From: Phoronis australis
Lineage: Eukaryota; Phoronida; Phoronidae
Assembly (NCBI GenBank): GCA_002633005.1
Contig: NMRA01000369.1
Coordinates: 67,483 to 131,482, forward strand
Reading direction: 5' to 3'
DNA: 64,000 nt
A program made the position numbers and the translations under genes. The notes below the pieces were generated by a model, which was not told the DNA's origin, ran no database searches, and saw nothing but the letters and a program-made list of their open reading frames with translations. Of this stretch, positions 48,461-61,511 are shown one piece after another. Within the stretch, counting starts at the first letter, position 1; every line of letters begins with the position of its first letter.

Positions 48461-50030
48461 AAATGTAGTGTATGTACCCCCATGTGGAACTCAGTAACAC
48501 AAATGGTCATTGCAAATGAAATTATTGCCTTTTAAATAACAACATGGTACTTATTATCATCAAAGAAAAATAAATGGCCATACAACCTTACGTTACCATG
48601 TGATGCAGAAACTGTGATGTAGTGTACGTACCCCCATGTTTACAAATGCCATGAAATTAAAATATTACTTGATAAGTGAGCAACACTAGTAACAGACAGT
48701 TCCCTTCCTCAAAGATGTTAGGTTGAAAGGGTGTTTATTACAATTACATTTGTTTTGAGTGAAATATTAACATTTGTGTAGTGTACGTACCCCTATATTT
48801 TAATTTGTGCCTATTTTCAAAGTACGGCAGATATGCACATGGATGCTGTTTTTTATTTTTTCTCCTTGAATTGATTTAGTAAATAAACTAACTCTCAGTA
48901 GATTCTTAGTATTTAGTTACAAACCTGACATGACATTGAAATGTAGTGTACGTACCCCTGTGTAGTGTACGTACCCTGGTGTGAACAAATGCCATGAAAC
49001 AAAAATATTACACGGTAAGTCAGCAACATTTGTCACAGACAGTTTCCTCCATTAAAACTGCTATGTTAAAAGGATGTTAATTACAAATACATTTGTTTTG
49101 AGTGAAATATTAGCATTTGTGTAGTGTACGGACCCCTATATTTTAACATGTGCCTGTTTTCAAAGAATGACAGACAGATATACACATGTACATGTATGCT
49201 GTAATTTTTATTTGAATAGATTTGGTAAATGAACTAACTCTCAGTAGATTCTAAGTATTTTTTATAAACCTAACAAATCATTGAAATGTAGTGTACGTAC
49301 CCCTGTGTAGTGTACGTACCTTCAACCTCTATGCTATAAAGTATTGCCCACAAGTATACATACTGCTGTTCTCATGAACAATACTGATATTTCCAAAATG
49401 CATCCAGTCTGACTAAAAAAAAAACAATGGACATTATCAAATTTGTGAGCAATAAAATGCCACACAGGACTTGGCTAGTACTTCTAGGATGTTAAAACAT
49501 CCTAGAAGACATGTCATGTGACAACTGATGTTGCATAGGCAGGTTCTCTATCTCTCAAGACAATTTGCAACAAACCAACTAGGAGGCAGCACAAAACTCG
49601 AGACCATCCCAATACATTTGTAACTTAGTCAAAATTTGAAGTTGATTGACTGGGTAGTGTACTACCCCCCAATCAGTACCATTTTTACTGTTTACAAGTG
49701 GAACACTGGGCCTAGCATTGCTTTAAATACCAACTGGTGAATGTATTGGAAACTAGGCAAATAGCACCAATAAAGTTTTTGAAAAAAGTAGTTACTTGTC
49801 ATTTCTTTTTGTAAGAATTATATTACAAGAGAGGAACTTCTCATTATACTATGTTAAGATATGCAATGTATCATCATCTAGAACAATTTGATCAGCATGT
49901 TAATAAATTTTCCTTACTTTAGTATGTGATACTTCTTCAATTTGATCAAGAACTTGTTAAATTAACTGTTACCTTATGAATTTATGCATGGTAGAAGTTG
50001 GCTGTGACCACAAGTTGTAGTGTACGTACC
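48461..50030. repeat. Recurrent TGTAGTGTACGTACC motif in a partly tandem region
   Basis: Copies near 48465, 48617, 48777, 48943, 48961, 49120 (one change), 49288, 49306 and 50016. Between 48580 and 49330 they are part of a tandem repeat of about 330-345 bp. Lies 3' of COA8, in the copy-B-only block. Confidence 0.7.
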
Positions 50031-50049
50031 CTTTTGAACAACTGTGATG

Positions 50050-51780
50050 CATTACGCCATAAAATTTTATTCGGTGGTTCTTGTGCAAAAATATTTTAGA
50101 TTACAAACCTGGAATGATGGTACTTCAAAATAACCCAGCTTTTACAGTTATATGAAAAACTTCATTTTTCACCAGAAGTGGCCACCGAATGTGGACCTTG
50201 ATTGTGATTTGCCCGACTTGGTACCAAACTAGTCGGCAGCCCAATGGTCATCTCTTAACTCCTGTTGGCAAACGAAGGAGAACCTTCCCTGGCCAATCTG
50301 ATTAAACCAAAGATTCAAAAAATATTCTCAGTCTTAACATTAGACACTTCATTCAAATGTTAAAGGGTCACTGCAACCTAGCACGACACACACACATCAT
50401 CGGGCATAGTTGTAGCACATGAGTGTGGTACTTAGTATGTTGAAATATCTAAACATCTGGTATAGTCTTGCCCAGCTTGCCATAGGCTAAGGAGCACGCC
50501 ACTAGATGGCACCATTGCATCCTTACAATGTATAATGCATGGCAACAAATGGAAATTCTCTGCATTTTCTTAAAAAATACAGACATATATGAAACCTCCT
50601 TTCATAAAGAACCTGTTGATCGATAACAAAGCTCTCGTGAGTTTTAGCTCAAGTGTTTCAAGCAATGGGCCCAGCCAGCTAGACTGCACATGTCAGACGC
50701 ACCCCGGCAAAAGACATCTGACCCCCCAAACTCCTTTTTTCGCTATTTACTCGGATCATGGGAAGAAGTTTTTGGTCATAGAAAGAAAGAAGTGATATTG
50801 CTCAAGACCATGCTCGATGAATAAAATGATATACCAAGTCAATTTGTAGAGCTTGGTCTCAATCAAAAACAAATACCAGTTGTTTCCAAGCCCAAAAATT
50901 ACACATATCTTGACTAAGGAACAATTTGATACCAATGTCATAATGAATGGTCTAAATCAAAAGTTGGCTTTTGTGCCTGAATATGAAAGGTTTGTAACCA
51001 CCTCAATTATTAATAATAATAAGATTATACGCTAATGCCAATTAATTCAACATCATGTTAGGAGGTGGAACAACATGATCACCTTTGACCTTTCCTCAAC
51101 AGTACTGGCTCCAGTCATAATTCAGAATTTGTAAACAACATTCAACATACATGTACTACTCTCCAGCATTTTGAAAGCACAATGGTGACAACTGGTGGTC
51201 ACAAAGGGTCGAGTTAACAAAGCCCATACGCAATTTCTTTCTCTAAATATACGTGAATCGTTTGAACTTCCCCGCACAGTAATGGTAATTTGAGGAACAG
51301 TGAGAGCAAGGTACATGTTACCAAAGAAATTAGACAAATGCTGTGGCATACCGCTACTTAAAAAAATCTTGGTCCACGTTACATGTCATCTGAACGTTCT
51401 AACATCATCTAATGACACAGTACATATATTATGTTGCCCCCATAATGAAACTGGCTATTACACGTACATCTATTTAAAACAAGATAATAGATTGAAGCTA
51501 ATCAATTTTCAACGTCCTTTACAAGCAAATTAGGTTTATGGACCTGCATCCAAAATAAGGCGACTAAGCCTCACTTGTAAGTACAGGCAGCTATCTCTTT
51601 TAACAGCGAAAGTCTTGAATAGTATCTTCTTCTATGAGTAAGCTGCCCGTCTTTGAACTTTAACAAAGACTACCACTGGGTTTGAGCTTCTCTCAACATT
51701 GCTTCATGGTTTGCTCAGGAATTCCACACATACATTGTAAGTACACAATCAAACAACTGTCAGGAGAGTCCAGAAGATAT
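50050..51780. other. Stretch 3' of COA8 without another gene
   Basis: AT-rich, copy-B-only. Contains another CTCF-like GCCACTAGATGGCACC near 50500. No paired splice sites or domain seen. The COA8 3' UTR must run into this region on the minus strand. Confidence 0.4.
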
Positions 51781-51783
51781 GTG

Positions 51784-54173
51784 TTACCTGCGTCCTCCAT
51801 TAAACACATTACTGACTGCCACCTTCAAAGCTGGCCAGAGAAGGGACAAATTCCTTCTGTACCATTCCCTGAAACACATTATCTAAGATAGAAATGTCGA
51901 AATAGTTGATGAACATTACAGAGACAAAATAGCAATGTGTCATGCAAACAATTTTCGTTTTTCACATTGAAGCTACTTTAAGGGGTTTGAAAAGCATAGT
52001 TGATCATTGATTGTTAAAAGGATACCAAAAACAGTTTTGGCCTATTAACAGATATTAGGACAACTTTCCTATCCAGTTCTGTGAAACAAAATGTTCTGTT
52101 ATCCCACGACAACTCTCAACAGTTTTGTAGTCTGCTGAAAGGGCAACTGTGACTTGTGCTTTTACCAAAATACAAGGCAACTGTGGGCAAAGACCACCCA
52201 TCAAGGACCATAATGTGCAATTTGTGAAATAGGGGTATGGTTTTTTAGTTAATTTGTGCTTTTATGTTTTACGATTGACGCCAATGACGCATTAGCAGGT
52301 GACAGAACAAACATTGGTTGAAATCATCAAAACAGGGTTAAAATATTTGAATTTAGTGCATTTTGAATTTGAACATTCCGTTATCTTGGGTCGAACACCT
52401 TTCAAGAGAAAACAAAGTGCAAAACCAAATGCTGTTAAGATGCAAATATTTAATTTTTTATGTCAATCACACAAGCAACTAGTGAAAATTTTTTGATTAA
52501 ACCACTTTTTTTTCAACTTATTCCATAATAAGCTGGGATTCCAGGTTGTCAGTTTATGTGTACAAAGCAGCAGGGATTTCAGACTAGTTACACGATCAAA
52601 CACTAGGTGGAGCTTTTAGTTGATGACAAATAGATTTAAATTAAGGAACTTTTGTGATGATCAAATTTCACCATTACACATAAAACTTGTCCTGCATCAC
52701 GTAACAAGTCTACTTACTTGTTGTAATAAACATGAAGTTTGTAATTCTCATTCAAGAACTGCCTATAAAATGTGTACATATCCTCTGTGGTCAGATTATC
52801 ACCTTCGTTCAATCCGAGCTTCTTCAGTTTCGAGGCTGAGTATTTCTCTTTTTCCTAATGGCAGCAAAACAGAAAATGTGAAATTGACAAACATTTACAT
52901 TTCCCCAAGACAAAACCATAAACACGGCTAAAATTATCATTTCTTGTGTCCTAATCTCGCTTTCTGCTAATTCACAAAAACAACCAGTCATATCTGCATA
53001 TAATTACATTTTTAAACCAAAGGAATAAAAATATGTAGCACACGTGCAATCATTTGTCTTGCAAACCTGAAAAAGCTATAGGGTTTCCAAACATGGCTCG
53101 AAATTTTGAACATGGCTCAGAGCTCATAAAACATGGCTCAAGATTTCCAAACATAATTAAGAACTTTTGAAGCATGGTGCAGCACCATGTTTGAATACAT
53201 TATAGTGAGAATGTTGTTATATGAGTATCATTTCAAAGCACCAACCAAGATTTATCTTGGGTTCTTATATATTGGCAAGTACCAATAAGTCAGCATTCAC
53301 AGACTTACAGCCAAGAAATCACAAAATTCTCTTCTCAAACAAGTTTTCTAATAGGGAAAAATATTCCTTTACAGTAAAGAAGGAATGATACCTTTTTAAA
53401 ATTTTCATTGTGTTTTGCCCAAAATTCCATGTTCCACTTTTGCGCCTCTTCTCGCTTCTCCCTAAAATCTCTCTCAAGACGCGTTTCATTGGGGGGAATG
53501 TAAAACTTGATCGGACGCAAGTTGGACTTGGGGTCTGCAGGGCCGATCCAGTCACGCCTGATGTTCTGTGGAGGATCTAGATGAATTTTTGTACCAGGTT
53601 TCGGCTTGGACGTCTGAAAAATAATGTGACACGTGTGACCATGAGGATTCGTGCACCATACATTCGAGTGAACCATGTTATCAAATCACATGGAATCAAA
53701 CTTGAGAAAATGCTTTCAAAGTTGATAATCCTTGAAAATTCTATGCAACTCAGCACTTTTTTATTTTATTACAACGCAAGAAAAACCCAAAAGAGTAATA
53801 GAACAAATAATTAGCCCATATCGAGGTTTATTTATAATGGCATCATTTACGAATTTATTTTTTATCACTCAATGAATGATCCTAAACAAAGATTGGGCAG
53901 CACCCAATGCAACGATACCAAAATCATTCATTTAGACCTACATTTAGTGGATTTATTTGGAATAAGTTAGGGTCCATTATATCCGACTAGTGACTAGTGT
54001 ACTGTCTGAGTGAGGACGTAGCCTACAGCACTTTGGTCAGTAGAGGTTGTTGGTTTGCTCCTCAGTTAAGTAACAATGGGTTATAGTACTCGCTTTACCT
54101 GTTTACTTGTCGAGTACTGCGCGTTTCGGAGAATACTCGGTGGTCTCGCAAAGATCCCGCAAAGTTTAAACAT
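51784..54173 (-). CDS. COA8: COA8 mitochondrial cytochrome c oxidase assembly factor (complete, four exons)
   Basis: Exons in transcript order: 54173-54099, 53613-53392, 52854-52718, 51868-51784; phases 0, 0 and 2; 172 aa. Exon 1 (MFKLCGIFARPPSILRNAQ...) is a basic, Ser-rich mitochondrial targeting peptide ending at CAG|GTAAAG. Exon 2 holds the family signature (DWIGPADPKSNLRPIKFYIP, then ETRLERDFREKREEAQKWN). Exon 3 continues with EKEKYSASKLKKLGL and TFYRQFLNENYKLHVYYN. Exon 4 gives EWYRRNLSLLWPALKVA and a TAA stop. These match COA8 (APOPT1) along its whole length; the human protein is somewhat longer. COA8 is imported into mitochondria, where it supports assembly and protection of complex IV. 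Two perfect CRE palindromes lie 93-131 bp upstream of the ATG. Copy A keeps only exon 2. Confidence 0.9.
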
Positions 54174-54265
54174 GGTCAGGTGTCATAGCGCAAAAGCAAA
54201 ATAAACTGCGGAAATACAAAAGCGAACCTATTGGGAGGGTAGCCAGTTTCGTACTGGCCTGGTGA

Positions 54266-54304
54266 TGACGTCAGTCGGTCGGCTCAAATGCCTGGGTGAC
54301 GTCA
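54266..54304 (-). promoter_or_regulatory. Twin perfect CRE sites upstream of COA8
   Basis: TGACGTCA at 54266-54273 and at 54297-54304, 31 bp apart (about three helical turns) and 93-131 bp upstream of the COA8 start codon. A TATATA-like run lies near 54341. Palindromic CREs work in either direction. The block is absent from copy A. Confidence 0.5.
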
Positions 54305-54489
54305 CTTCGTCTGCTTTCACTCCTCCCGGCTTCTGTCGCGTATATAATTCATCGAGCCTGTCTCGCCGCCGAAATTAATGATGCCTCATTAAAAAAATTT
54401 TACTCTTCCTTGAGTAAACTAAATTATTTACCCGGGTGTTGGAAAATTGGGGTTCTTCAGTTATTCATCTGCTAAAACTGCGATGCGCT

Positions 54490-57400
54490 CTTTGGGCGCC
54501 ATTGCGTCACCTATCGGGCCAATGAATTTCCACGTTCTTCCATCAACTGTGTAAGGTAGCGTAAAAATCGGAAGTGGTTTCATTTCGTTACAGGTTTTTA
54601 CTATTTCAATACCAAAAAACAATTTCAGAAAATACCCTCGAGAGATATCGTAAAGTTTTGGGAAATGGCGCGTACGGGCGTGTGTCATGAGATTGCACTG
54701 TTTTCAAAACGACGGCAGGATTTTCCTTTGTTACAAAAGGCGGAGAATTACGAAAAATAACGTTTATTAGATTTCGTTTACTTTTGTGGCTGTAACGGGC
54801 ACTGTGAATGTCGATTCATTAGCAGACTCTGCATGCCTCCCTGCAGGTTGTTACTGAGCTCTAAGTTTCACGACGAGGTGACGACGCGGGACTGCTGAGC
54901 ACATGGGTTGTGTGAAATTTCGGTGTCTAACGGAGCTACCTAGCTGTATGTTGACGACAGTTTTCATACAGCTAGCTGCATTTCTACCTCGGTAGTTTAT
55001 GTACATTTATGATGTAACTTTTGTAAATACTTTCAGAGGCGGATCCAGGATTTTGAGTTGGGGGGACGGCACTATAATAGTAGCCAGAATTTTGCCCTTC
55101 AGACATTCGCACTCCCGAACTGCCAAATGGAAGCTGGGAGTATTTTATGGGGGGCATGACCCCCTTGGCCCCCCTCTAAATCCGCCACTGACATCTATAT
55201 ACTTTGTGTAATATACAATATTTTAAATGCATTCTTAGTTTTCATTTTAAACTGAAGAATATCTGATTACCGTACTTTGTGTTACGGTAGGGTCAAATGT
55301 CTGGAAAGACATTTGTACTGCCTAGGGGAAGAATCCCACAGCCGCACACTAAAAGCTGACAGGTGACAGAAATTCTGCTTGAAGCTTTGAACACGGTCTC
55401 TTCAAGAAGTATTCCTGTCTCTCAATGCGATGAACACTCTTAGGTGTAGCTATTTCCCCTGGGCGTTTCCCACTAGCTGCTACCCGTGCTTTCGCACGGC
55501 TAGTTTTATATAATAGATGAGGACGCTCAAGAGCAGGGTTTTGTGAACACCACTCTATTAATATCCATGTTCTGGAGAATGGGAGAACAATTTAAGTTTT
55601 TATTCAGCGTTGAGAATTTTTTCGCGAGTAAACTGATGCCATATGTCAAATTGCTTTAAAGTGGCGGACGGCAGCAATTAATGCTCGCCTCATTGGGGAT
55701 TTCCTGGAGAAAAATCGCCTGCACTATCATAAAAAAGCCCATGGGCTCTTTTTCGTAAATGAAGGAAGAAAAATTGCACATGAACGCATTTTGGGAATAA
55801 AAGGCAACTAGTGTTGGTTTGAACGCATCACTCCTAAATGGTCGTTGTTTTCCCCAGTTATGCTGTTCGTTAAACGCCCAGAGCAAATCCCGACTTGATC
55901 TGATCCCTTACCATTATAGAATTGGCGTCAAATTAGCCAAAAAATGGAGGTAATACGGGGCTTTGATTAAATTCGGAACGTGGGTTCAGGCGCTCTTGTG
56001 CATAAAGTTGGCCATTTTAACTTAGTCAGTTAAAAAATTTGCTGCCAAAACAGACATTTTTTTTCAAATCCTGCTGGTAAACGTATTACAATCCCCTGGA
56101 ATATGTTTACTGTATTGCCGCGCCTTTAGGCCAATGGGCCTATGTCCAAATTAATGCCTTTTTCGAGGTCTTTTTACACACGAGGGTCACACATTGGCGC
56201 AATATGTTACGACTACGTTTCGCATATAAGCCTTGGTAGTGCATAGGCCCATACATTACTGATAGGCGCACCCGTCTTGACTAGGCCTGCCGCTGTGCAT
56301 CTCAATGGCAATTTTCACTTCTGCCTCTGTATATTTTCTTTGGCGTAATTTCAAGAAATTTGGTAGATTGTTTTGTATTACCGTTTGCCGCGCATTTGTT
56401 CCCGTCGCCGGACTTGCATCCCATTTTTAATTGGGATATATCAACCCATTAAAATGCCTTTTTGTGACCTTTTTACCCAAGTGTAAGCGCAGTTTCGTTC
56501 AGACGCCCATGCGCCTAATGGCGCGGCGATATTGTATGAAAGTGTTGGCGTGTCATTTGAAAGACATAAGATTGGGTGAACAGGACAGCAAATCAAGTTT
56601 CCAAAAAGCGCCCATTCCCGAAAAACTTTTGAGTGGGAACAAAACATGACTTCAAAAAATCGATGGTTCTGAAAAAGCGCCCAAGCCATTTTATCCAAAA
56701 TCCCCGTTGTAGTGTGGAAATCATGAAAATCGATTAGCGCTAACATAAGTACAGCATTACCAAGACTATAAGTTCTGGATTATTTCAATGTCGACAGAAT
56801 TTCAATATACTTAGTTATAAAACGCTCCGCTTCCAGTGCATAAACCTTACTATACCATTTGCATGGCAGCGTTCGGGACACCCGATTGCGTTACCGCTAG
56901 TAGACGCCAGAGGGAATCTTTCTAAAACTCAAGATCACGCCAGACTACGCGAGATACCGCCATGCATTGCAAGCGAAGCACCTGACCACTACCACAGTGG
57001 AGTAACGCAAGGACCTGCGCTAGGACATCGTTAAAAAAGCAAGACTTTGCAAGATCACATGAGATATCGCTTTGTTTTTTAAATGAGAACATTGTCATTT
57101 TAGCTAGATGTTTCTAGCCGCGAGACAACTAGTGAACTCTACTCAGATTTACTTTGTCGAGAGACGTTTTACGTCTACGGACCACTCGACGAAAAAGAAA
57201 TCCATTCACTTCAGCATAAACTAGAGTGTGGATATACTTTGGTCTTACGCTTCCGTTTCAAGATGCCGAACATGTACCCAAGTAATTATGAGCAAAACCT
57301 CACTGTCTAACATTAATTGATGGAAATTATCTCGTTAATTAGGTATTGCACGTATATTATCAAAGACTTTGTACTTTTGGGCACGTTAAATTTAATTTTT

Positions 57401-58176
57401 TACTCAGAAATACTTGTGTTGAGCGTAAGACCAAATTCCAGTCTTAATGAAACAGACTCAGACTGGCACCCCTGTGAGATATACTTGCGTTCCGAATGTC
57501 CATACATGAGGGGGTGTTTGCCATATTCTTTTCCAGATGAATGACACATTGCCTGGACATTACCCGCGAAAACATCATTCGGTGGGGACAGGGGAGTCAC
57601 TGTGCTGTCTCCCTCATTCATCAAATGCTTTCACTGGCATGGCTGATGTTCTCGTCAATATTATGGTCGTGTCCGCACGGGGACAGGATTCCCTTTCTTC
57701 CTCAACCCATCTATGGCTTCTTTTGGTTATGGAACATTTTTTATTCCCCGTTTATTTTTTTCAGTAAGAGGTCCACATTGCGAAAAATTCGAGCCCGCTT
57801 ATGTTTTAGGCTGGGTGCGCGCTTGCCATGGGAACCCAGGTGCAAGATATCTCGAGAAACAACTTTCATCTATTGGTTCACTTTGCTAACTGTTAATCCA
57901 CAAGCATGTGGGCCCTTGAGTAAATGAACTTGTCTAAAATTTTAATACATACAAGCACATTTATGTTATAAATTAATGGACGTATTGACTTTATTTCGCC
58001 GTTCGTTTGCTAGCGAACTTGAAAGACGCGTGTACCACAACTGAAAGGAAGAACCATCCGGGTCATTGACCAAATGCCCGGGGTCACTCAGACTGTTCCT
58101 TTATCATGATGCATGATTAATAGACTAAATTAATTAAAGGCATGATACTACATGACATGTCTAGAAGTGTTTTATT
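54490..58176. other. Gene-free stretch of copy B between COA8 and the Kazal gene
   Basis: Collinear with 13970-17700 of copy A. Contains the MITE at 55034 and the partial internal repeat described for copy A. The open frame 54461-54688 (minus) is interrupted by TGA in copy A and is not called as a gene. Confidence 0.45.
55034..55191. mobile_element. GGCGGATCCAGGAT...ATCCGCCACTG inverted-end MITE, copy B
   Basis: Counterpart of 14523-14690, in the same flanking sequence. Confidence 0.6.
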
Positions 58177-58430
58177 TCAGAATTAAGCTTGTCTAATCAC
58201 TTTTGAAACACACCAAGTACAAATGTTTACAAATCAGTGTATATTGTAGCTTAATTGAACTAGCTGCCATATTTTTAAAGATCGGAATATCCCTCAGCAA
58301 CTCAGAGATGCTATTATCACTCTATGTAACTATGGAATTATGTAATTATGAAATTTCACCATCTTTTACAATAACGTCGTAATAAAATTTCAACAATCAA
58401 CGGTGTTAAAACAAGGCAATGTTGCGTTTA

Positions 58431-61400
58431 TTAAACCTTGATCTCAAGGATTTTTTCTTTAGTGTCAATCGTTTTGGCACCAGTCAAAAATTTGGTGTCT
58501 TTTGCGGCCTCATACTGTTTCTTCTTAACTTCAACGTGGCTTTCGTCCTCTTTATCAACGCCGTCGCTGGCGCTGTCCTTGCTCATTGAGTCTTCAAGAT
58601 CGTAGGCATCATTGCTTTCTCCGGAGCCCTCGACCACGGTTGAGTTCCAGCCACAATCCTCCCTGATCTCTAGACTCGTATTATGGCACCAGGCCTGCCG
58701 AAACTCACACCTACACAGAACGAATGATATAAAAACCATCATGTAGCTGCTGGTTTAGTTTGACTTTGTATTTACAATGCAACTAACTGCGGTCGTTTTG
58801 CTGATGGATGCGAAAACGTAAGCAGTTGCGTTCCTAGAACCTGGTAGGATCTCGGCATAGACCAAGCTATTGTGCTCCGTCACCAAGTGGAAGATGTAGT
58901 TTATCAAAAAGAAAGTCACACGACTTAAAGCGGTGACAAGCTCACCTTCTACCTCAAAAACAACTTTTCAGACCTCATATCAACACGAAATTTGTGTCAA
59001 ATCGCTTCGTTATCAAATTAGAAATGATATCACTGTCACGAAAGAACTGACAGTTCGTTATTGCTTTTGATCAGACTCTATCAGCTGGTTAGTCACGGCG
59101 TGTGTTATTTATTCCCTGAACAGGCTCCCTACAAATAGCGAAGTGTAAGTTCTTTGCAAACCCGCATCTTAACACAACTTGAGACCAATTTACATCTGTA
59201 AATGGTCGAAAATTTAAGGTTCGTACGCGGCTTTGTACCCGCTTTAAAATATCACCTTTAATTAGTGGAGGTTGCAAATGAGAAATTTCAATTTCCGACG
59301 TTCAGTCCGTTCGGTAAATTATTTTTGATTATCGAATAATCGGAAACTGGTTTCATAAAAGCATAATGGTGAAATTCATAAATTGACATTTGACAATAAA
59401 CAGCCGGAGCAGAGACAGAGTGACATACGACTGTCAGCCTTAGAAAAGCAATACCAGCTGAAGCTAAAATAAACACTGACGACTTTACCGACAGTTATTA
59501 TACTGAAGTTCATCTATTGTGTATACTGACTTGTTCCTGTAACCATTTCCATGTTGGTCACAGACATCGATCCTGCCAAACTTGTCCAAGGTACAATTGT
59601 TCTGTTTGTAAAATTCACAGAAGAGAACAGTGGGTAAAGGTGCTGGAGCAATTGGTTTGATGGGTATTTTTTTCTCTGGACAGTCAACCAACTTCAACGT
59701 CTTGAAATCACACCAGGCTTTATTATACTCGCAGCTGGAAAAAAGTTCTACATGAGCAAATTTGCAATAAGTACTGTACATGTTTGTAGTGGTAACAGTA
59801 GGGTTAAACGGTTTTAAATCTTGTCTTAAAGCATTAACCAAGTATAATCTCTAACCAACCATTGTACATTTTTGGAACAAAATAATGTAATGTAACTCCT
59901 GCGAGTAATCAAAGATTGGAGCAAGTGGCTCCAAACGAAATTTCCAAGGTCACGATCACTAACACCAATGGAAAATAAATCTACGGTTGAGGAACCCCAC
60001 CTCGAACCATAAAATCCACTTCGTTACAAAATCAGATTTTAGCTGACTTCATCTCGAAAAATAAAGCTACTGACTATAGAATAGCAGGTGACAAAACCAG
60101 TAATGGGTGAAATCACTGAAACAGAGAACTGGGGCCTGTTCCAAGAACACTGACTTTTATAGCTAAACCAAAATTTGAAATTTTAACCAATTTTAAGACA
60201 AACATTAAATTTGTCTCAATTCCGTTTCAAGAAAAAAAATCTTACGTAAGGCTTATGTTTTTGACTTAAGTTTTATCTTAATTTTGACTAACTTGCCGGA
60301 TGTGGAAGTTTCAAAGTTTGGTAGTTGAGACAAATCTTTGGCTTAAGTCAAAATGAACTTAAGAAATGAACTTAAGTCAGTTTCTTGGAACGGACCATGG
60401 CCTTTTACAGGCCATGTGAGAACCAAGTTACTGTATGTCATCATATTCAGTCAGTATAATTGTAGCTGATCGGTCTGGTATGAATTACTCTAAAAGTCTG
60501 TGCTAACATATTTTGTTAAAAATGTGTAAAATTCATCATCGTTCCGTTAGAGTACTGACGTCATCGCGTCCTGAGCACCTGTGCGAGGACCAAAAGACTC
60601 CGTACATTTTCTCGTTAAACACGTGCGCGTCACTCTGACGAGTGTCTACGACCTGTCCGTGATTTCAAGGCCACGTCAATGGAATAGCAGACAAAGCAGT
60701 ATTTTAAATAGTTACGGTCGTGTTTGAAGTCCCGATGAGTGTTCAACCAAGGTTGGGGTGCCATATGATGGTTTTCAGAGAAATATTAGACATTTTCCAA
60801 CCCTTAGTCGTCAACCGCATGCTCGCCCAACCGGTTTTATATTTTTAGAGGATGTAAATTTTGATTTAAATTTTCTAACCCAATGGTACCTCGAAATAAT
60901 TCTAGCGATAATGGGACTACAGCCGGGCACACTGTACTGTTTCGCGTTCAAAGAAGACCCTGCCACACTTCACAAACAACAACACGAGCGACTGGTTGTA
61001 CCCTCAAAGAAAATTCCATCCACTAATCCCAAACCCTTTCTTTCTAGACGTATCAGAACAAACTGCTTCTGCTACTACGGGAAAGTTGAGCCGTGGAGAT
61101 TTTAATTCCACTCTGCAATCATGAATTTAGTATGAAAGCCTACTGAAGTGACGTCGACAAACGCGTTTTCGTTTTGGCTAAAAGCGCTACCGTAATAACT
61201 GTAAAATCAAAAGCACTTTTATTTATTGACAGAAAAAACCTACGTCTACACCATTCGACATTGATCGTGAGCACAAAGGAACGGTAATTTAATTTACGCC
61301 TTCTAGAACAATTAAGTTCCGTAAACAAACTCACGGGTTTTTGTACTGGTTGCCCTTCGTGTCACACTTGTTCTTCCACGTATGAAAATGGCGGGAACAA

Positions 61401-61511
61401 TCCTCCTTCTCGTAGAATTGGCAGATGTAAGACTTGCGAACGTCCTGCTTGGGGTCGCACTCCGTCATTACCAGCGAGTCGTTCTTGCACCAACTGGCGA
61501 GGAAGTCGCAC
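58431..61511 (-). CDS. Multi-Kazal-domain protein, 3' part of gene (5' exons outside or unseen)
   Basis: Three exons on the minus strand: 61511-61335, 59734-59531, 58710-58431. Each starts one base before a TGC/TGT cysteine codon, and the two internal exons end after two codon bases, so all junctions share one phase. Each internal exon encodes the second half of one Kazal domain and the first half of the next. For example ICQFYEKEDC then NKCDTKGNQYKNP is followed across the intron by CEYNKAWC and KLVDC, giving six cysteines in Kazal spacing with the C-x(n)-Y-x-N core. The last exon ends the array (CEFRQAWC, EDC) and adds an acidic, Lys/Ser-rich tail to a TAA stop. Kazal domains usually inhibit serine proteases in secreted proteins. 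No signal-peptide exon was found up to 64000, so the N-terminus is missing. Confidence 0.72.
60132..60396. mobile_element. MITE with GGGCCTGTTCCAAGAA inverted ends
   Basis: Left end GGGCCTGTTCCAAGAA and right end TTCTTGGAACGGACC, with TGACTT / AAGTCA just inside and AT-rich pairing arms. Non-coding; lies in an intron of the Kazal gene. Confidence 0.65.

Larger units (their letters stand above)
29891..59805. repeat. Copy B of the large direct segmental duplication
   Basis: Longer partner of 870-18673. Blocks present only here: 38484-39738, 42205-53030, 53653-54483, 58177-58826, plus 34598-34788 beside the N gap (in A collapsed to one N at 5354). Three of these blocks contain predicted coding exons. 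Confidence 0.95.

Noticed and set aside
54461-54688. Open frame with ATG (MTHARTRHF...), minus strand, upstream of COA8
   Set aside because: Interrupted by a TGA and small insertions in copy A, no domain, and not joined in frame to COA8 exon 2. A better exon 1 with a targeting peptide exists at 54099-54173.
60758-61105. 115-codon plus-strand frame behind a CRE-like site
   Set aside because: Begins at GTG; the first ATG is near the middle. No domain or splice support, and it lies in an intron of the Kazal gene on the other strand.
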